DNA from: Rubinisphaera italica
GTDB lineage: Bacteria > Planctomycetota > Planctomycetia > Planctomycetales > Planctomycetaceae
Direction: 5' to 3'
Assembly: GCF_007859715.1 (NCBI RefSeq)
Contig: NZ_SJPG01000001.1
Location: 186,001-250,000 of the forward strand
DNA length: 64,000 bases
Shown: piece by piece, positions 1-12,484 of the stretch
How the letters are laid out: each line of letters starts with the position of its first letter
Position numbering within the stretch: position 1 is the first letter of the stretch
Position numbers and translations under genes: made by a program
The notes under the pieces: generated by a model
What the model was told of the DNA's origin: nothing
The model's database searches: none
What the model saw: the letters and a program-made list of their open reading frames with translations, nothing else

Positions 1-444
1 GAAGGCTCCCGACCAGAGCAGTCGCTTATGGGCTTTCTCGGTGTACTCAAAGGTTTTGACACCCAGGAATAGAGCCGCACAAAACAGAGTCACACCCAGC
101 AGAGTGACCAGTCCCGTTCGTTGTCCCAGTTGAGCACAACGAACAGCCCAGGCCATCGTCAAGCTACTGAAGATCAGCACAATGGTGTTCATGCCCCCGA
201 GGTATTTGTCGAGAAACTGAGACGCATAGATGAAGACTTCGGGATGAGTCGACCGGTAGACGGCGTAGGCACAGAATAACCCGCTGAAAAACAGGATTTC
301 GGTGACCAGAAACAGCCACATACCCAGCTTGCCCGAGTCAAACTGTTGCTCGGCGTTATCAAAATGATGGGCACTGAATGGTTGATGATGCCAGTCGTCA
401 TGACTGTCTTCATGGGATTCATGCGGTTCCACGGCTGTCGCCAT
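1..444 (-). CDS. ctaE: Cytochrome c oxidase subunit III, partial (left edge)
   Basis: The minus-strand reading frame from ATG at 442-444 stays open to the window edge (148 codons; the C-terminus is missing). It begins [20 protein letters not shown] and then has the pattern of oxidase subunit III: an [20 protein letters not shown] helix 1, then [11 protein letters not shown], and two further hydrophobic helices. Subunit III binds lipid and stabilises subunit I in the membrane; it carries no redox centre. An AAGG Shine-Dalgarno sits about 9 bases upstream. It is the last visible gene of the act-cta operon, 135 bases after ctaD. The His/Asp-rich N-terminus before helix 1 is typical of the family. 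Further oxidase genes may lie beyond the edge. Confidence 0.93.
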   Translation of the reverse strand, partial: MATAVEPHESHEDSHDDWHHQPFSAHHFDNAEQQFDSGKLGMWLFLVTEILFFSGLFCAYAVYRSTHPEVFIYASQFLDKYLGGMNTIVLIFSSLTMAWAVRCAQLGQRTGLVTLLGVTLFCAALFLGVKTFEYTEKAHKRLLWSGAF

Positions 445-579
445 TGGCTAACCTTTTCTGTCGAATCGTAATCGGAGTAAATTGTATGGCTACTGTTTAA
501 TCAACTATTAAAAAAACAGACAGCTATTCAATATCAATATCAATCTCTGCTGTGCAACATAACTAAGTTATTATGTTGA

Positions 580-2259
580 TTAATCTGTCACGGGAGGAAC
601 ATCGCCTCGACGAATGAAACTTTCGGTGTCCGGATCCCAGACAACGGAATTCATATCATAAGGGTTTCCTACCGTCGGAGTTTTTTCAAAGTTCGCCAGA
701 GGTGGTGGAGAACCGCACTGCCATTCGAGAGTCGCTGCTCCCCATGGGTTAGCTGGAGCTTTCTTCCCTTTGAACAGAGAGACGATCAAAACAATTGCTG
801 CCAGCAATAATCCAAATCCGAGCAGGAAGGCTCCGATTGTGGAGAGCACGTGATAAACTTGAAACTCAGGGAGGTAGTTATAATAGCGTCGAGGCATCCC
901 GCGAGAACCCATCACGAATTGCGGGAAGAACGTTAGGTTGAAGGCAACGAAAACGATCAGACTGGAAATCTGGCCCCAAAATTCGTTGTACATGCGACCC
1001 GTCATTTTCGGCCACCAGTAGAACAATCCACCGATGAATGCTACTAATGTTCCACCCATCATCACATAGTGGAAGTGAGCCACCACGAAATAAGTATCGT
1101 GCAAGTGGATGTCGGTTGCCAAGGCTCCCAGGAACAGACCTGTTAATCCACCAATTGTAAACAGAAACAGGAAGGAGAGTGCATAGCACATGGGAGTCGC
1201 CAGAACGATCGAACCCTTGTACATCGTGGCCAGCCAGTTGAACACTTTAATCGCAGAAGGAATCGAAACGCTGAACGTCAACACGGAGAAGATGATCGTC
1301 ACCATCTCCGATTGCCCACTCGTAAACATATGGTGTCCCCAGACGAGGAAACCAAGCAGAGCGATCGCCATACTACTGAAAGCGATGAACCGATATCCAA
1401 AAATTGGCTTGCGACTGAATGTTGAAATCAGTTCGCTGATGATCCCCATCGCAGGCAGAATCATGATGTAAACAGCCGGGTGAGAATAGAACCAGAAAAA
1501 GTGCTGATAAAGCACCGGGTCGCCACCCAGTTTCGGATCGAAAATCCCCAAACCAAACATCCGCTCGGCTGCCAGCAGTAGCAAAGTAATACCGAGCACG
1601 GGAGTTGCCAGCACTTGAATGATGGCGGTTGCATACAGTGACCACAGGAACAACGGCATTCGGAACCAGGTCATTCCCGGTGGTCGCATTGTGTGAATAG
1701 TGACAATGAAATTCAAACCTGTGAAGATCGAACTGAATCCAAGAATGAATGCTCCGAATGTAGCCAGAACGACATTCGTCTGGGATGTATTTGTTGAATA
1801 GGGAGTGTAGAACGTCCAACCAGTGTCCAGGCCCGTCGTTAACAGTGCGCAGATAAAGAAGATGGCCCCGATGACCCACAGATAAAAACTGCAAAGGTTC
1901 ATCCTAGGGAAGGCAACATCTTTCGCACCGAGCATAACCGGAAGAATGAAGTTCCCTAATGCAGCAGGGATACTTGGGATGATGAACAGAAACACCATGA
2001 TCGCGCCGTGCAGTGTGAACAGCTGATTGTATTGATCGTGAGTGAAAAAGGTTGGTGTACCGGAAATGTGCTCTGCCCGTAACAGCAGTGCCAGGAAACC
2101 TCCCAGAAACATTGCGGTCATTGTACCGATCAAATACATCACGCCGATCCGCTTGTGATCGAGCGTAACGAGCCAAGACATAATCCCTTTACTTGCGGTC
2201 AGGTAATTGTCTTCTGGACGACTGGTTTCGGAATGAGCGGGCATAACGTCAGTAGCCAT
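580..2259 (-). CDS. ctaD: Cytochrome c oxidase subunit I (caa3 type, A2 subfamily)
   Basis: Catalytic subunit of a heme-copper oxidase: reduces O2 to water and pumps protons across the cytoplasmic membrane. 559 residues from ATG at 2259, chosen over an upstream in-frame start because AAGGAGC precedes it. Visible landmarks are the low-spin heme His in TLHGAIMVF, the CuB helix [14 protein letters not shown], the CuB His pair in [11 protein letters not shown], the K-channel Lys region [15 protein letters not shown] and the heme a3 region [17 protein letters not shown]. The YSHP sequence in helix VI replaces the Glu of A1 enzymes, which places this in subfamily A2, as in Rhodothermus and Thermus caa3 oxidases (established knowledge). 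It lies between ctaC and ctaE. Confidence 0.97.
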   Translation of the reverse strand: MATDVMPAHSETSRPEDNYLTASKGIMSWLVTLDHKRIGVMYLIGTMTAMFLGGFLALLLRAEHISGTPTFFTHDQYNQLFTLHGAIMVFLFIIPSIPAALGNFILPVMLGAKDVAFPRMNLCSFYLWVIGAIFFICALLTTGLDTGWTFYTPYSTNTSQTNVVLATFGAFILGFSSIFTGLNFIVTIHTMRPPGMTWFRMPLFLWSLYATAIIQVLATPVLGITLLLLAAERMFGLGIFDPKLGGDPVLYQHFFWFYSHPAVYIMILPAMGIISELISTFSRKPIFGYRFIAFSSMAIALLGFLVWGHHMFTSGQSEMVTIIFSVLTFSVSIPSAIKVFNWLATMYKGSIVLATPMCYALSFLFLFTIGGLTGLFLGALATDIHLHDTYFVVAHFHYVMMGGTLVAFIGGLFYWWPKMTGRMYNEFWGQISSLIVFVAFNLTFFPQFVMGSRGMPRRYYNYLPEFQVYHVLSTIGAFLLGFGLLLAAIVLIVSLFKGKKAPANPWGAATLEWQCGSPPPLANFEKTPTVGNPYDMNSVVWDPDTESFIRRGDVPPVTD

Positions 2260-2318
2260 GCTCTTGCTCCTTAATCTATAAAAATTGAATTTCAAATTTG
2301 AATTTGAGTCACATCAGT

Positions 2319-3308
2319 TTACTGAATGGACTTGATATAGGCGATGACAGCGTCGATCCATTCGTCTTTCATCTGGCCTTTGAAGCTTGGCATTTTTGGT
2401 TCATAACCAAGACGAATTTTTGCAGTCGGCTCCAGGATCGATTCACGAATGTAGTTTTCGTCCATCAACACTTTACCCTGCCCAGCAATTTCGACTTCTT
2501 TGCCAAAGTTTCCTTTAAACGAAGGCCCAACTTTCTTGGAACCATCAATCGAGTGACATTGAGCACACTGGAAGATTTCGACAATATTTTTACCAGCCTC
2601 TTCCAACGGAATGACCACTCCACCGGGACCTTTAAGTGGGTCTGCAGCGACTTCCATCCAAGCGTCAAACGTCTCTTTAACTTCGTCCGTTGCATCTTCT
2701 GCAGTCACTGGATGAACTACGACTTTTGTGATCATATCTGAGTGTTTCTGCCCACAATATTCGGCACAGAACAAGTTGTAGACGCCGACATCTGTCGCCT
2801 CAAACCACATGCCCGAATATCGTCCGGGAACAACATCCTGTTTGGTCCGAAAAGAGGGAATGTACAAACTATGCAACACATCTTTGGACTGCATGATGAG
2901 TTTGACCGGAGTTTTGACCGGAATATGAAGTTCTTTGGCAATTGCCCCTGTCGGATATTTGAACTGCCATTGCCACATCGAAGCGATGACATTGACTTCA
3001 TAAGCCTCTGAGGGTGGACTACGCATATCGACATAGCCGGTGAACCCCCACCAGAAAATCCCCAGAACCAGAAATCCGGGGATGACCGACCAGGCCACTT
3101 CAATTGTCGTATTGTGTGATGGGCTGGTCTCAGGCTCCTGCCCTTCAATCCGGCGATATTTGACCACGAAGTAAATCATGAAGCCAACAATCGCTACAAA
3201 AAAGAATGCAGACAACCAGAAAGTGAAATAGAAGATCGCATCGACATTCGAAGCGAATGTCGAGTGTTGTCCTGGAAAGGGATTGATTGAGTTCCAAAAC
3301 TGAGTCAT
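2319..3308 (-). CDS. ctaC: Cytochrome c oxidase subunit II with fused cytochrome c domain (caa3)
   Basis: 329 residues. Subunit II accepts electrons into the CuA centre and passes them to subunit I. The order is a two-helix N-terminus (about residues 30-105), the cupredoxin domain with the CuA motif [12 protein letters not shown], and a C-terminal cytochrome c domain with CAQCH and an axial Met in PKMPSF. The attached heme c makes this a caa3-type oxidase that can take electrons directly from ACIII or from a small cytochrome. The ATG at 3308 ([16 protein letters not shown]) is preferred to a TTG 27 bases upstream, although neither has a strong ribosome site. It lies downstream of the SCO gene that would load its copper. 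Confidence 0.96.
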   Translation of the reverse strand: MTQFWNSINPFPGQHSTFASNVDAIFYFTFWLSAFFFVAIVGFMIYFVVKYRRIEGQEPETSPSHNTTIEVAWSVIPGFLVLGIFWWGFTGYVDMRSPPSEAYEVNVIASMWQWQFKYPTGAIAKELHIPVKTPVKLIMQSKDVLHSLYIPSFRTKQDVVPGRYSGMWFEATDVGVYNLFCAEYCGQKHSDMITKVVVHPVTAEDATDEVKETFDAWMEVAADPLKGPGGVVIPLEEAGKNIVEIFQCAQCHSIDGSKKVGPSFKGNFGKEVEIAGQGKVLMDENYIRESILEPTAKIRLGYEPKMPSFKGQMKDEWIDAVIAYIKSIQ

Positions 3309-3463
3309 AGGTAATGCCTGGGTTGAAAACGGCAATGACTAGAGCACTTTGCTCTACCACTTGCGGTCGCACGGACGTTCAAATTAATGATCGGGATGAG
3401 TTGGCACCCGCAGATCGCCGCAATTTAATTTGTAATATGCTCTTAATGTGATAATTAGGGTCA

Positions 3464-4345
3464 TTATGTCCCCGGAATGATCGAAGTTTGACCATGACCG
3501 GGAATGTGATCGGGATCGACATTTTCCAACTTACGGCGAAATCGATGACAGGTCCAGAAAATTAGTCCCAGAACCAGAATCGCCATCGCACCACCAATTT
3601 TCATGATGTTGCGAGCTGTCGGAGCGTAACGTCCTTCAGTGGCATCATAATGAAAACAGATCAGTAGAAAATGATCGAATGTTGTTCCAATTTTCCCCTC
3701 ACTGGCTTCAACCAGAGAGAGTCGCACAGTTTGAGGTGGAAATTCCACTCCGTAGTGATAGCGTGAAAGTCGACCATCCGGAGTGGCAATGCAGAATACA
3801 GCAGGATGCGAATATTGGCGTTTTTCGGGAAGATATACGTATTCAATACCGACCGCTTCTGCCAATTGACTGATGGAGTTTTCAGGCCCCGTCAGAAAAT
3901 ACCAGCCCTCCGCCTCGGCTGCTTTGCCGTATGACTCCAGATATTTTTGCTTCGTTGCTCGCGCCTGTTCTGCAGTTTCCTGGGGATCCAAACTGACCGA
4001 TATGATGTGAAAGTCCTTGCCGGCAACCAGATCGATCTCTCGCAAAGATTCAACCAATCCATTCAACTGCAAAACGCAGAGCATGGGACAATTCGAATAA
4101 TTCAGTGAGAGAATGACAGGAACATCATCGGAGAAACAATCCTGCAGTCGGATCGCCCGGCCGGAGTCGTCAGTAAATTGCAATTCTAGAGGAAGCGTTT
4201 CGTTGAGGTGTTCGACGAGTTTGATCTCTGTCAAAGCCGCTGGCATGAATGCATCCCGGGGATCTGCAGCCGTGCAGGATGACTGAGTCGCAGCTAAAAC
4301 CACGCCCATCAAACACGAATACAAAAAGCAGGAGGTAACATTCAT
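3464..4345 (-). CDS. SCO1/SenC/PrrC family copper chaperone, membrane anchored
   Basis: 293 residues. SCO proteins are thioredoxin-fold chaperones that metallate the CuA centre of oxidase subunit II outside the membrane. An N-terminal signal (ends near STAAD-like [12 protein letters not shown]) is followed by the copper-binding pair in NCPMLC (CxxxC) and the conserved His in [10 protein letters not shown], then a C-terminal transmembrane helix ([18 protein letters not shown]) with a basic flank. The C-terminal anchor is less usual than the N-terminal anchor of mitochondrial Sco1 but occurs in bacterial members. Position directly before ctaC fits the role. The start at 4345 is chosen from MNVTSCF; a start three codons upstream is also possible. 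Confidence 0.9.
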   Translation of the reverse strand: MNVTSCFLYSCLMGVVLAATQSSCTAADPRDAFMPAALTEIKLVEHLNETLPLELQFTDDSGRAIRLQDCFSDDVPVILSLNYSNCPMLCVLQLNGLVESLREIDLVAGKDFHIISVSLDPQETAEQARATKQKYLESYGKAAEAEGWYFLTGPENSISQLAEAVGIEYVYLPEKRQYSHPAVFCIATPDGRLSRYHYGVEFPPQTVRLSLVEASEGKIGTTFDHFLLICFHYDATEGRYAPTARNIMKIGGAMAILVLGLIFWTCHRFRRKLENVDPDHIPGHGQTSIIPGT

Positions 4346-4376
4346 GACAATCAACTCAGCTGGATATTTTCTTCTA

Positions 4377-4736
4377 TTAGGATTCTGTGGATGGGACTGG
4401 TTCAGGAGTCGTTCTTGGTGCAGGTGTTTCAGCAGGTTGCTCTTTTGTTTGATGAGTCAATTCCTGAAGAACTTGTTTTTTCGCATCTTCGATTGGGATC
4501 GAAACCAGACCTTTTTCCTGGTCGACCCAGGAAAAACTGTTTAACTCTTCATTTTGAACCCTCACGGCAGCATCCGTAAGTGCCAGCGGAGCATCGATGT
4601 TTTTGCGTTGATGTTCAATCGTCTGGAACTGATAGTACAACACCTGAGCCGCAACAATAATCACAAAAGTGATCACTGCGGAGATAATCCCCACCAGTGT
4701 GATGGTTCCGGTATATAAATCGTCGTAACGTGCCAT
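4377..4736 (-). CDS. Small one-TM protein of the ACIII-oxidase operon, function unknown
   Basis: 119 residues from ATG at 4736. One transmembrane helix (about residues 12-35, [20 protein letters not shown]) is followed by an outside-facing or soluble tail with a conserved-looking [14 protein letters not shown] segment and a Pro/Thr/Glu-rich low-complexity end. The tail segment [20 protein letters not shown] looks like a short motif in oxidase-associated small proteins, but I cannot name the family. It sits between actF and the SCO gene with the same orientation, so it is probably co-transcribed and may be an accessory subunit or assembly factor. That role is inference from position only. Confidence 0.8.
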   Translation of the reverse strand: MARYDDLYTGTITLVGIISAVITFVIIVAAQVLYYQFQTIEHQRKNIDAPLALTDAAVRVQNEELNSFSWVDQEKGLVSIPIEDAKKQVLQELTHQTKEQPAETPAPRTTPEPVPSTES

Positions 4737-4885
4737 GATTCAATCCGTCGGAGTATGTAGTGCTCTGTTCAAGCTTAATTTTATTGGCAAATTATGTTTG
4801 CCCAGTTCCATTATTCCGCTTACTGGTAAAACCGCTAGAGTAACTCTGGTGAATCGCGTCGATTCGCCGCACTCAGAGCTTCAAA

Positions 4886-6109
4886 TCAAATGTTATGGAA
4901 AGCCAGTGATTCCTGCAGACGAGGATCTTTGACAGCCAGTACCGTAAATTGCTCAGAGAGTTTGACGGTACCAAAGACAAAGAAACCACCAATGCCAACC
5001 AGGCATCCCAAATCAATCAGTCCAGGAGCTGGGGAACCAGGAGAAACTTCAGGAATGATAAGCCAGTAAAGATCAATCCAGCACATTACCAGCAGATAAA
5101 CTGCCCAGCAGAACAACTGAGAAGGATTTCGCTTCACCGTTCGAGACATCAATCCCAGAAATGGGATCGCAAAATGCCCAATGATGAGAATCAAAGAGAC
5201 CATTTCCCAACCGTTTTCCTGACGTCGCATATACCAAACTGTCTCTTCAGGAATGTTGGCATACCAGTAGAGCAAATATTGTGAAAAGGCAATGTAGGCC
5301 CAGAAACAGTTGAAACCGAACAATAATTTGCCGATATCGTGTCGATGTTCGGCATTCACGGTTTCGTTCAACATGCCCTTACTGTTTGCAAAATGAACGA
5401 CAATTGCCAGTGTTGCATAGAAGGCCACGTTGGCATTCGCAAAATAGTAGACACCGATAATCGTGCTGAACCAGCGTGGATCGAGTGACATGATCCAGTC
5501 GACCGATGCAAAAGTGATGGAGAGTGCGAACAGAATCAAGGAGACTGCACTGTAGCGTTCCATTCTCAAACTCAATTGAGGATCGCCAGTTTCATCCTGT
5601 TTGGCCGAGGTCATCAGATAATAACGGGAGCAAAGAATCCAGAACGCAAAATAAACGATGGCCCGAATAGTAAACCACATCGGGTTGAGATAGATTTGCT
5701 TATGAATCAGAAGCGGGTCAGTCGCAGCGAGCTCTTTGTTATTCCATAAAAACAACACGTCGCTGCCATTGAGCAGTAAGAAAACGATTGGCACAAACAG
5801 CACCGCCAGGGGAACAATTCCATTGGTCATCATCTCAGCCAGTCGACGCACGACAGTACTCCATCCCGCCCGAGTCAGGTGCTGAATCAGGATGAAGAAC
5901 AATGCCCCGAGTGCGATACTCAGTGCGAAGCATAAGTTATGTAGATAGCTGAATTGAAAACGTTCCCAGTTGTTGGACGTGACCGCAATCAGCCCGGCAA
6001 TCAGCAAGCCGATCGCGCCGGCATACATTGCGAAAAGGCCGAGTTGCCCGACGTTCTGTTCGAGAGTTCCCGGATTTTCAACAGGAATGGTTTGTCCGTG
6101 GTGTGCCAT
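4886..6109 (-). CDS. actF: Alternative complex III subunit ActF (NrfD-like polytopic membrane protein)
   Basis: 407 residues. ActF is one of two quinol-side integral membrane subunits of alternative complex III, which oxidises quinol in place of cytochrome bc1. About ten hydrophobic segments are visible between residues 25 and 395. Motifs include [40 protein letters not shown] and [14 protein letters not shown], which match the ActF pattern as I know it. The longer frame has 48 extra codons; ATG at 6109 ([14 protein letters not shown]) is preferred because the extension is basic, lacks membrane character and overlaps the upstream gene. It follows actDE by 46 bases. Confidence 0.92.
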   Translation of the reverse strand: MAHHGQTIPVENPGTLEQNVGQLGLFAMYAGAIGLLIAGLIAVTSNNWERFQFSYLHNLCFALSIALGALFFILIQHLTRAGWSTVVRRLAEMMTNGIVPLAVLFVPIVFLLLNGSDVLFLWNNKELAATDPLLIHKQIYLNPMWFTIRAIVYFAFWILCSRYYLMTSAKQDETGDPQLSLRMERYSAVSLILFALSITFASVDWIMSLDPRWFSTIIGVYYFANANVAFYATLAIVVHFANSKGMLNETVNAEHRHDIGKLLFGFNCFWAYIAFSQYLLYWYANIPEETVWYMRRQENGWEMVSLILIIGHFAIPFLGLMSRTVKRNPSQLFCWAVYLLVMCWIDLYWLIIPEVSPGSPAPGLIDLGCLVGIGGFFVFGTVKLSEQFTVLAVKDPRLQESLAFHNI

Positions 6110-6155
6110 GATGCTTAGTCGTATCGAAAAAGTGTCTCGATGAAATCGGAAAATA

Positions 6156-7499
6156 TTATTGAACGTCTGCCTGAAGCCGTTTCTGTTCTTCTTCAGGTAG
6201 TTGATCGAGTGTTGCGGAACCTGCTTTTTGTAGTGCCCGCACATACAAAACAATAGCCCAGCGATCTTCTACGGGAATTTGAGATGCGTAACCGGGCATC
6301 TTGCGAACACCATGAGTAATGGTGTTGAAAATCTGCCCGACGGCTTGGTCGCGAATTGGTTGATCGTAAAGTGTGATAGGCTTGATCCAAGTTCCAATTC
6401 CGGGAGTCCCCTTCTGCAGAGCCATTGCCCGTTGAGAGACCAGGCCATCTCCTTTACCGGTTTTGCCGTGGCAGACAGAACAGTAAATGTTGTAGCGGGC
6501 TTCTCCGCGAGCCATCAGTTCTTCATTAACATCGAGTGGAATTTCAGTCACCCAGGCAAAGTCGCCCAGTTTGACAGTTGTGCCGTCTGGATTTTTTGCA
6601 TTAGGAAGCAACAGGGAATGATCAATCTCAGCTGACGCGTCTGCTTCGAGACCTTCGCTCAGTGGAATATCTTCGTAAAAGTCGCCCCGGGCCAGAGTGC
6701 CAGCAATAATGGGCCGCATCCCGCGACCATCTGTAAACATCTTTGAGGTGCGTTGTGATTTTAACTTCGGTTGAAAATCCATGTCGGTCAGGATTTCCAC
6801 GCGAGGAACATCTTTGGGCATCGCTCTTATGCGTGCCAGCAACACGAGAGGAATTAAACCAACGATCAGCAGAAAAATTGCCAGAGGAGCCAGAAGCTTC
6901 GGTAAGGCAGTGCTTGCATTGGGATCGATACATTCGTCGACTCTGACTGGATTGAGAGCCTTTAAAAACTGAGCCGTATCCTCTTTGTGAAACTTGGGAT
7001 CTTCACATTCGATACCAAGAAAGAAGCCATCGGTCGTTACTTTCTGGAAAGGATCGACAAAGAAAATTCTGTTGTAAAACTTAGGCAGGTTGTTCAATGC
7101 CAACATGCCGAGCAAAGCACCAAAGGCAGAAAACAGAACCGAAAGTTCAAATGTCACCGGCATATCAGCCGGAATGCTGAACATTGGCTTGCCGCTGATG
7201 ATGTACTGGTAGTCGAATGCGTTGGTTAAATACTGCAAAGCCATCGCGGTGGTCGCCCCGGCGAAGGCACAGCCCAGCACGATGAACGGCAGGCGAGAAG
7301 GCTTGATGCCCATCGCCTCGTCGATACCGTGCACTGGAAACGGGACATAACAATCAAAAGATTTGAACCCCGCGTCGCGTGTTTTTTCAGCAGCATTCAG
7401 CAACGACGGTACGTCGGCAAATTGAGCGACATAACCCGCCAGAGAGGGCTCTGGCGCAGGTGCCACTACTTTAGGATGTTCTTCAACGGCCGTTGTCAT
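6156..7499 (-). CDS. ActD-ActE fusion: DUF3341 membrane domain plus monoheme cytochrome c
   Basis: 447 residues. Residues 25-180 are an ActD/DUF3341 domain ([19 protein letters not shown], then [16 protein letters not shown], two TM helices at about 70-95 and 115-140, and [20 protein letters not shown]). A third helix at about 200-223 leads to a cytochrome c domain with CSVCH at 340-344 and a likely Met ligand in RKMPGYASQ. In Rhodothermus marinus ACIII, ActD and ActE are separate proteins (established knowledge); here they are one reading frame with no stop or frameshift between them. ATG at 7499 is chosen because AGAGG lies 7-8 bases upstream; a TTG eight codons earlier is the alternative. 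Operon position between actC and actF fits. Confidence 0.93.
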   Translation of the reverse strand: MTTAVEEHPKVVAPAPEPSLAGYVAQFADVPSLLNAAEKTRDAGFKSFDCYVPFPVHGIDEAMGIKPSRLPFIVLGCAFAGATTAMALQYLTNAFDYQYIISGKPMFSIPADMPVTFELSVLFSAFGALLGMLALNNLPKFYNRIFFVDPFQKVTTDGFFLGIECEDPKFHKEDTAQFLKALNPVRVDECIDPNASTALPKLLAPLAIFLLIVGLIPLVLLARIRAMPKDVPRVEILTDMDFQPKLKSQRTSKMFTDGRGMRPIIAGTLARGDFYEDIPLSEGLEADASAEIDHSLLLPNAKNPDGTTVKLGDFAWVTEIPLDVNEELMARGEARYNIYCSVCHGKTGKGDGLVSQRAMALQKGTPGIGTWIKPITLYDQPIRDQAVGQIFNTITHGVRKMPGYASQIPVEDRWAIVLYVRALQKAGSATLDQLPEEEQKRLQADVQ

Positions 7500-7596
7500 A
7501 AAGACCTCTTCGTCGGTGAGCAAGCTCTTTGGGAACTCGTCTCAAATCGATTTATTCAAAATCTGTTACTCTGTTTTCAGATCAACTCAAATTTTC

Positions 7597-9015
7597 TCAA
7601 TGAACCTGATCGTAAACCTGTTCCGGGTAATCATCGGAATGGGGGGGCATTACAGATTTCACTTCCGCCATCGCGACCACCGGTAAGAACCGACAGAAGA
7701 GCAGGAACAGAGTGAAGAACAACCCAAAACTTCCGATCAGCATCAGGACGTCAATCATTGTCGGCTTGAAATATCCCCAGCTCGACGGCAGAAAGTCGCG
7801 GCTAAGTGAAGTGACCGTAATCACAAATCGCTCAAACCACATCCCGATATTGATAAAGATACAGATAATCACCATGAACCAGGGTGTTGTCCGACACCAT
7901 TTGATCCAGAAGAATTGCGGACTGATAACATTGCAGGAGACCATCGTCCAGTAGGCCCACCAGTAAGGCCCGAAAGCTCGGTTCACAAAGGCAAACTGCT
8001 CGTAAGGATTACCGCCATACCAGGCAATAAAGAATTCCATCGCGTAGGCATAGCCGACAATCGTCCCGGTTGCGAGCATGATCTTGCACATGTTCTCCAG
8101 GTGGCGGATGGTAATAATCTCTTCAAGTCCGCAAAGAACACGGGCAGGAACCAGCAGAGTGGCCACCATGGCAAACCCACTGAAAACCGCACCAGCGACG
8201 AAATACGGAGGGAAAATCGTTGTGTGCCAGCCAGGCAACTGAGAAACGGCAAAGTCGAAACTCACGATAGTATGAACACTCAACACCAGTGGTGTTGCCA
8301 GTGCAGCCAGCAGTAGATAGGCCTTTTCATAGCGACTCCAGTTACGAGCCGAACCAGTCCAACCCAGCGACAACACGCCGTAGAAAATTTGCCGAACTCT
8401 ACTGGTCGCACGATCCCGGAAAGTTGCCAGATCGGGAATCATTCCCATGTACCAGAAGAGCAACGAGACGGTCGCATATGTTGAGACGGCAAAAACGTCC
8501 CATAACAGAGGACTTCGAAACTGTGGCCAAAGTAACATGGTGTTCGGAAGCGGAAACAACCAGTACGCAAACCAGACACGACCAATGTGAATCCCCGGAA
8601 ACAATCCCGCACAAACGACAGCAAAAATTGTCATCGCTTCTGCTGCTCGGTTAATTCCCGTTCGCCAGTTCTGTCGAAACAGGAACAAAATTGCTGAAAT
8701 CAACGTTCCCGCATGACCAATACCAACCCAGAACACAAAGTTCACAATCGGCCAGCCCCAGAACACCGGAGACATGTTCCCCCAGACTCCGACACCAGTC
8801 GTGAGCAGATAAATGATGCAGAACTTCAGGATTATCAGCCAGGTGACTGAAATCCCCAATGCCACAAAATACATTGGAGGGATCCGCGGCTTTTCTGCCA
8901 GGAGACAGACCTTATCTGTCACACTTTGATACGTGTTACTCCCAGTCACCAGGGCAGCCCGTTGACCAGGGGTTTCCAGCGTATTGTCGCAAGGATCGAT
9001 CGAAATGGAGGCCAT
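7597..9015 (-). CDS. actC: Alternative complex III subunit ActC (NrfD-like, quinol-binding)
   Basis: 472 residues with about ten transmembrane helices, NrfD/PsrC superfamily. ActC forms the main quinol-oxidising membrane subunit and contacts ActB. Recognisable segments are [20 protein letters not shown] (helix region), [40 protein letters not shown] and [20 protein letters not shown], all characteristic of ActC-type proteins. ATG at 9015 ([11 protein letters not shown]) is used; the longer frame starts at a TTG four codons upstream. It follows actB by 59 bases. Confidence 0.95.
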   Translation of the reverse strand: MASISIDPCDNTLETPGQRAALVTGSNTYQSVTDKVCLLAEKPRIPPMYFVALGISVTWLIILKFCIIYLLTTGVGVWGNMSPVFWGWPIVNFVFWVGIGHAGTLISAILFLFRQNWRTGINRAAEAMTIFAVVCAGLFPGIHIGRVWFAYWLFPLPNTMLLWPQFRSPLLWDVFAVSTYATVSLLFWYMGMIPDLATFRDRATSRVRQIFYGVLSLGWTGSARNWSRYEKAYLLLAALATPLVLSVHTIVSFDFAVSQLPGWHTTIFPPYFVAGAVFSGFAMVATLLVPARVLCGLEEIITIRHLENMCKIMLATGTIVGYAYAMEFFIAWYGGNPYEQFAFVNRAFGPYWWAYWTMVSCNVISPQFFWIKWCRTTPWFMVIICIFINIGMWFERFVITVTSLSRDFLPSSWGYFKPTMIDVLMLIGSFGLFFTLFLLFCRFLPVVAMAEVKSVMPPHSDDYPEQVYDQVH

Positions 9016-9074
9016 ATTCAAACTCAACGCGTTACGAGAAAATTGTCTTCAACATCAGTCGCAAAAAAAATTAA

Positions 9075-12000
9075 CTACTCAGAAGTGGATGCAGGTGCGG
9101 TCGAGGTTTCAACCGGCTTGCTATGCCCTGCGTCACCATGGCTAGTGGTGTGCTCTTCCCCAGGATGGGCACCATGCTCGTGATGCTCTTCCCCGTGTGC
9201 ATCGCCACCGTGTGCATCATCGTGCTCGCCATGTGCATCATCGTGCCCATGACTACTACCCGGTTGCAGATAATAATGACCTGCCAGTGAGGGATGAGGA
9301 TTTCGAACACGTCCCAGATACTGAGTTCTTGGCCTCACATTCAACTCACCGAGCAAGGCGTATGATCGTGGATTCGCCTGATTCTTCGAGACTTGACTCT
9401 CTGAATCTTTGAGATCCCCGAAGATAATCGCATTGGTCGGGCAGGCTTCCTGACAGGCGGATTCAATTTCGCCATCTTTCACTCGCCGACGGTTGTTTTT
9501 CGCCGTGATTTTCGTGTTCTGAATTCGCTGGACACAGTAAGTACACTTCTCCATCACACCACGACTGCGAATCGTCACTTCAGGATTCATCGTTAACTGA
9601 ACCAGCTCCCGCTCCGGCTTCATCATCGGAATGGCATTACTGTAATAATTGAAGCGACGCACTTTGTAAGGACAGTTGTTCGCACAATAGCGGGTTCCGA
9701 TACAGCGGTTGTACGCCATATCATTCAAGCCCTCTTCACTGTGAACAGTTGCGGCGACTGGGCAGACCTGCTCGCACGGTGCATTTTCACACTGCTGACA
9801 CGTCACTGGTTGAGTCGAAACGCCCATATTTTCTGGCTGATCGGGATCGCCGACAAAGTAACGGTCGATGCGAATCCAATGCATTTCGCGTCCGCGAGAA
9901 ACCTGATCTTTCCCAACGACGGGAATATTATTTTCAGACTGACAGGCAACTGTGCAGGCATTACAACCGATGCAACGCGCCAGATCAATTGACATCCCCC
10001 ATTGATACTCTCCCGTCCACTCCCGTGCCTTCCATAGCGATTCAATACGCTCTGGCATATGCGTGCGATGTTCGACGAAATCGGGATGCTCTTCAAATTC
10101 CGTTATGGTTCCTTCACGAACCAGGGCCCCTACCCTCTTTCCAATCTCATTCATCCCGGCAACATCAATGGCCCAATGGGACTGAGTGGTCGCCAGCAGG
10201 AAGTCTCCGCCAGCTGCTGAAACCGATACTGAGGAATCAAAGCCAGTGGCAGCTGAAGACATCAACTTCCAGGCACTCACACCGACAGGCTCAACACCAT
10301 CCAACTCACAACCACCAACATGGCCAGCTAACGTTCGACCGTAACCCAGATTCACTCCGTAAGTATTTTCTGCCATGCCAGGCAACTGAAATACAGGAAT
10401 CGTGATCGTATGATCGCCACGGGAGATAGAAATCAGATCGCCATCTTTAACTCCAAGTTTCTTGGCAGTTTTCGGGCCGATCGTCGCCACATTATCCCAA
10501 GTCAACTTCGTTAAGGCCCCAGGTGTTTCCTGCAGCCAGGCATTGTTACCGTAACGGCCATCGTAAATTGTATCGTCCAGCAGATAAACCACTTCGGCTT
10601 CAGGTGCGCTGTTTTCTGAAGAGGCAGAGCTGACTGACTCAAACCAGTCAGCAAGCGTGGAATCTAACTGAGCGGAGACCTGCGGACTGGCAATTGCCGT
10701 CAATGCAGTCTCACCAACAAAGCCATCGTGAACATATCGGTCCCAGTCTCGCTGAGTCATGCCCGATTTTAGAGTGCTTATCGTCTGGCGAACAATATCC
10801 TGTCCGCTACGAACCTCCTGCTGCATAAGCAGGGCCAGTAACTCAGCTTCGCTCACTCCCTTGTGAAATGGTGTGATCAGAGGCTGGCGAATCCCGACTG
10901 TTCCATCCCAGCTTCGCCCATCACCCCAAGCTTCGAGATCATGAGCTTCCGGCAAATACCACTGACACTTCTCAGCGGTCTCGTCATCGTATTGCCCCAA
11001 CCGCATCGAGACGGGAACCTTGGCAATCAGCTCGCCAAGCCCCAACTCTGCTGGAACATTATAAACCGGGTTTCCACCCAGCACGATCAATGTTTTGACA
11101 CTCCCAGCCTTTAAAGCCTCTACGAGACCCTGCAAACCTTGAGCATGCGACAGACGATCAGCCCCGGGAGCAGCAATCGCGGTAATTGTCTCCCCAAGAT
11201 TCCCTAAAAGTGCATTCAACTGCAAACAAGCCGCGTGCACCTCAGCAGGCTGACCAGGACCGGCAGTGAGAATTGATCGCCCTTTGTGGCTGACAAGATC
11301 ATCGACAATCGCATCCAGTACGGCACGCTTAGGATCTGCCTCGGCCTCTGTCGAGGACTGAGGTGCCCCATTCATTGAACTCTGCAATGCATCCTTCAGC
11401 TCAGCGACAAATGCCCCAATCTGAGAAGAGGCCAGCGGGAAGCGGTGATCTGCCGATTGCCCCAGCGTGGAATAACAACTCTCCACTGCATAAGTCCGGT
11501 TCATTTCACCATCTTCAGGCACCCTGCGATTCGCCCACTCACTCATATGACGCAATGCATCAGGGTGAAAATCAAGCAAATCGGAATCCAGACCAACAAT
11601 CACATCAGCCTTGGAAATATCATAACGAAGCCGTAATCGACTCCCCAGCGCGAGTTCTGCCCCGAGCAACTCGTTATCACGGGAAGAAGGAACATATTCC
11701 ACCCACTCTGAAGTCGGCAACAACTGCTGAAACTCACCCTTGAGGCGCTCCGCCGATGGGGATGAATTAGCATCACTGAGCACAAATACGCCTGCTCCGC
11801 CGCTCGCCTGAGCACCCTTGAGCCAAGTTTTTGCAAAAGCCTCAAACTGCTCCCAGGTCCGAGCCTTTCGACCGGAAGATGCTTGTTCCCGCAGAACAGC
11901 ATCCTGACGGGGATCATACAGATTATTGTGCTTGCCAGTTGCGGGCTCGCGAGCGATTCGATCGGGATCGTAAAGCTGAAGCACACTTCCCTGAATAAAA

Positions 12001-12365
12001 CCATCCGTCCCCACAAACCCCTGAGGATGTTCGCGATTTACATCAATCTTGATCGGTCGACCATCATAAGAAGTCGCCAGAACTCCATAGGCAACACCGG
12101 ATCGCTCCAGCAAAGTTGCATATTTCACAGGAACACCAGGCGCTCGATTCACGGGACGCTGGACGTACTCAGCAACTTTTTCGTCTTCCCAATGGCAACC
12201 AGCCGCACCTGCCATCGTGAGCGAAGCCCCCATCACCTGCAACCAGCGACGGCGGGAAACACCTTCTGGCAAAATAGAGGCCGCAACGGGAAACTCCCGC
12301 TCCAGATATTCCCGAAACGAGGGCTGCTCGTAGTATTCTTCCAGACTTCGCCAATATTTCGCCAT
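9075..12365 (-). CDS. actB: Alternative complex III subunit ActB (Mo-domain/ferredoxin protein) with His-rich tail
   Basis: 1096 residues. ActB is the peripheral iron-sulfur subunit that takes electrons from the quinol site towards ActA. A Tat-like signal ([12 protein letters not shown] near residues 37-48, followed by AGC) precedes a molybdopterin-oxidoreductase-like domain, which in this family holds no Mo cofactor. The C-terminal ferredoxin-like domain shows [44 protein letters not shown] and CTYC...[10 protein letters not shown]. The protein ends in an unusual tail of about 58 residues with 13 His and many Asp/Glu (start near [14 protein letters not shown]). ATG at 12365. Lies 119 bases after actA. 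Confidence 0.96.
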   Translation of the reverse strand: MAKYWRSLEEYYEQPSFREYLEREFPVAASILPEGVSRRRWLQVMGASLTMAGAAGCHWEDEKVAEYVQRPVNRAPGVPVKYATLLERSGVAYGVLATSYDGRPIKIDVNREHPQGFVGTDGFIQGSVLQLYDPDRIAREPATGKHNNLYDPRQDAVLREQASSGRKARTWEQFEAFAKTWLKGAQASGGAGVFVLSDANSSPSAERLKGEFQQLLPTSEWVEYVPSSRDNELLGAELALGSRLRLRYDISKADVIVGLDSDLLDFHPDALRHMSEWANRRVPEDGEMNRTYAVESCYSTLGQSADHRFPLASSQIGAFVAELKDALQSSMNGAPQSSTEAEADPKRAVLDAIVDDLVSHKGRSILTAGPGQPAEVHAACLQLNALLGNLGETITAIAAPGADRLSHAQGLQGLVEALKAGSVKTLIVLGGNPVYNVPAELGLGELIAKVPVSMRLGQYDDETAEKCQWYLPEAHDLEAWGDGRSWDGTVGIRQPLITPFHKGVSEAELLALLMQQEVRSGQDIVRQTISTLKSGMTQRDWDRYVHDGFVGETALTAIASPQVSAQLDSTLADWFESVSSASSENSAPEAEVVYLLDDTIYDGRYGNNAWLQETPGALTKLTWDNVATIGPKTAKKLGVKDGDLISISRGDHTITIPVFQLPGMAENTYGVNLGYGRTLAGHVGGCELDGVEPVGVSAWKLMSSAATGFDSSVSVSAAGGDFLLATTQSHWAIDVAGMNEIGKRVGALVREGTITEFEEHPDFVEHRTHMPERIESLWKAREWTGEYQWGMSIDLARCIGCNACTVACQSENNIPVVGKDQVSRGREMHWIRIDRYFVGDPDQPENMGVSTQPVTCQQCENAPCEQVCPVAATVHSEEGLNDMAYNRCIGTRYCANNCPYKVRRFNYYSNAIPMMKPERELVQLTMNPEVTIRSRGVMEKCTYCVQRIQNTKITAKNNRRRVKDGEIESACQEACPTNAIIFGDLKDSESQVSKNQANPRSYALLGELNVRPRTQYLGRVRNPHPSLAGHYYLQPGSSHGHDDAHGEHDDAHGGDAHGEEHHEHGAHPGEEHTTSHGDAGHSKPVETSTAPASTSE

Positions 12366-12484
12366 GGATCGTTTTTTTCTTATTCTGCGAAATTCGTTGC
12401 AGTTGAGTCAGTAACTTTAAATTAACTTACGCTGAATCAAACCAGCGACCTGCCAAAACCCTTAAAACCAGCCACCAGCCAGAC

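Noticed and set aside
9249..9412. His-rich tail of ActB as a frameshift artefact
   Set aside because: The tail stays in the main frame after the normal C-terminal ActB sequence, with a normal stop and no change in codon phase.
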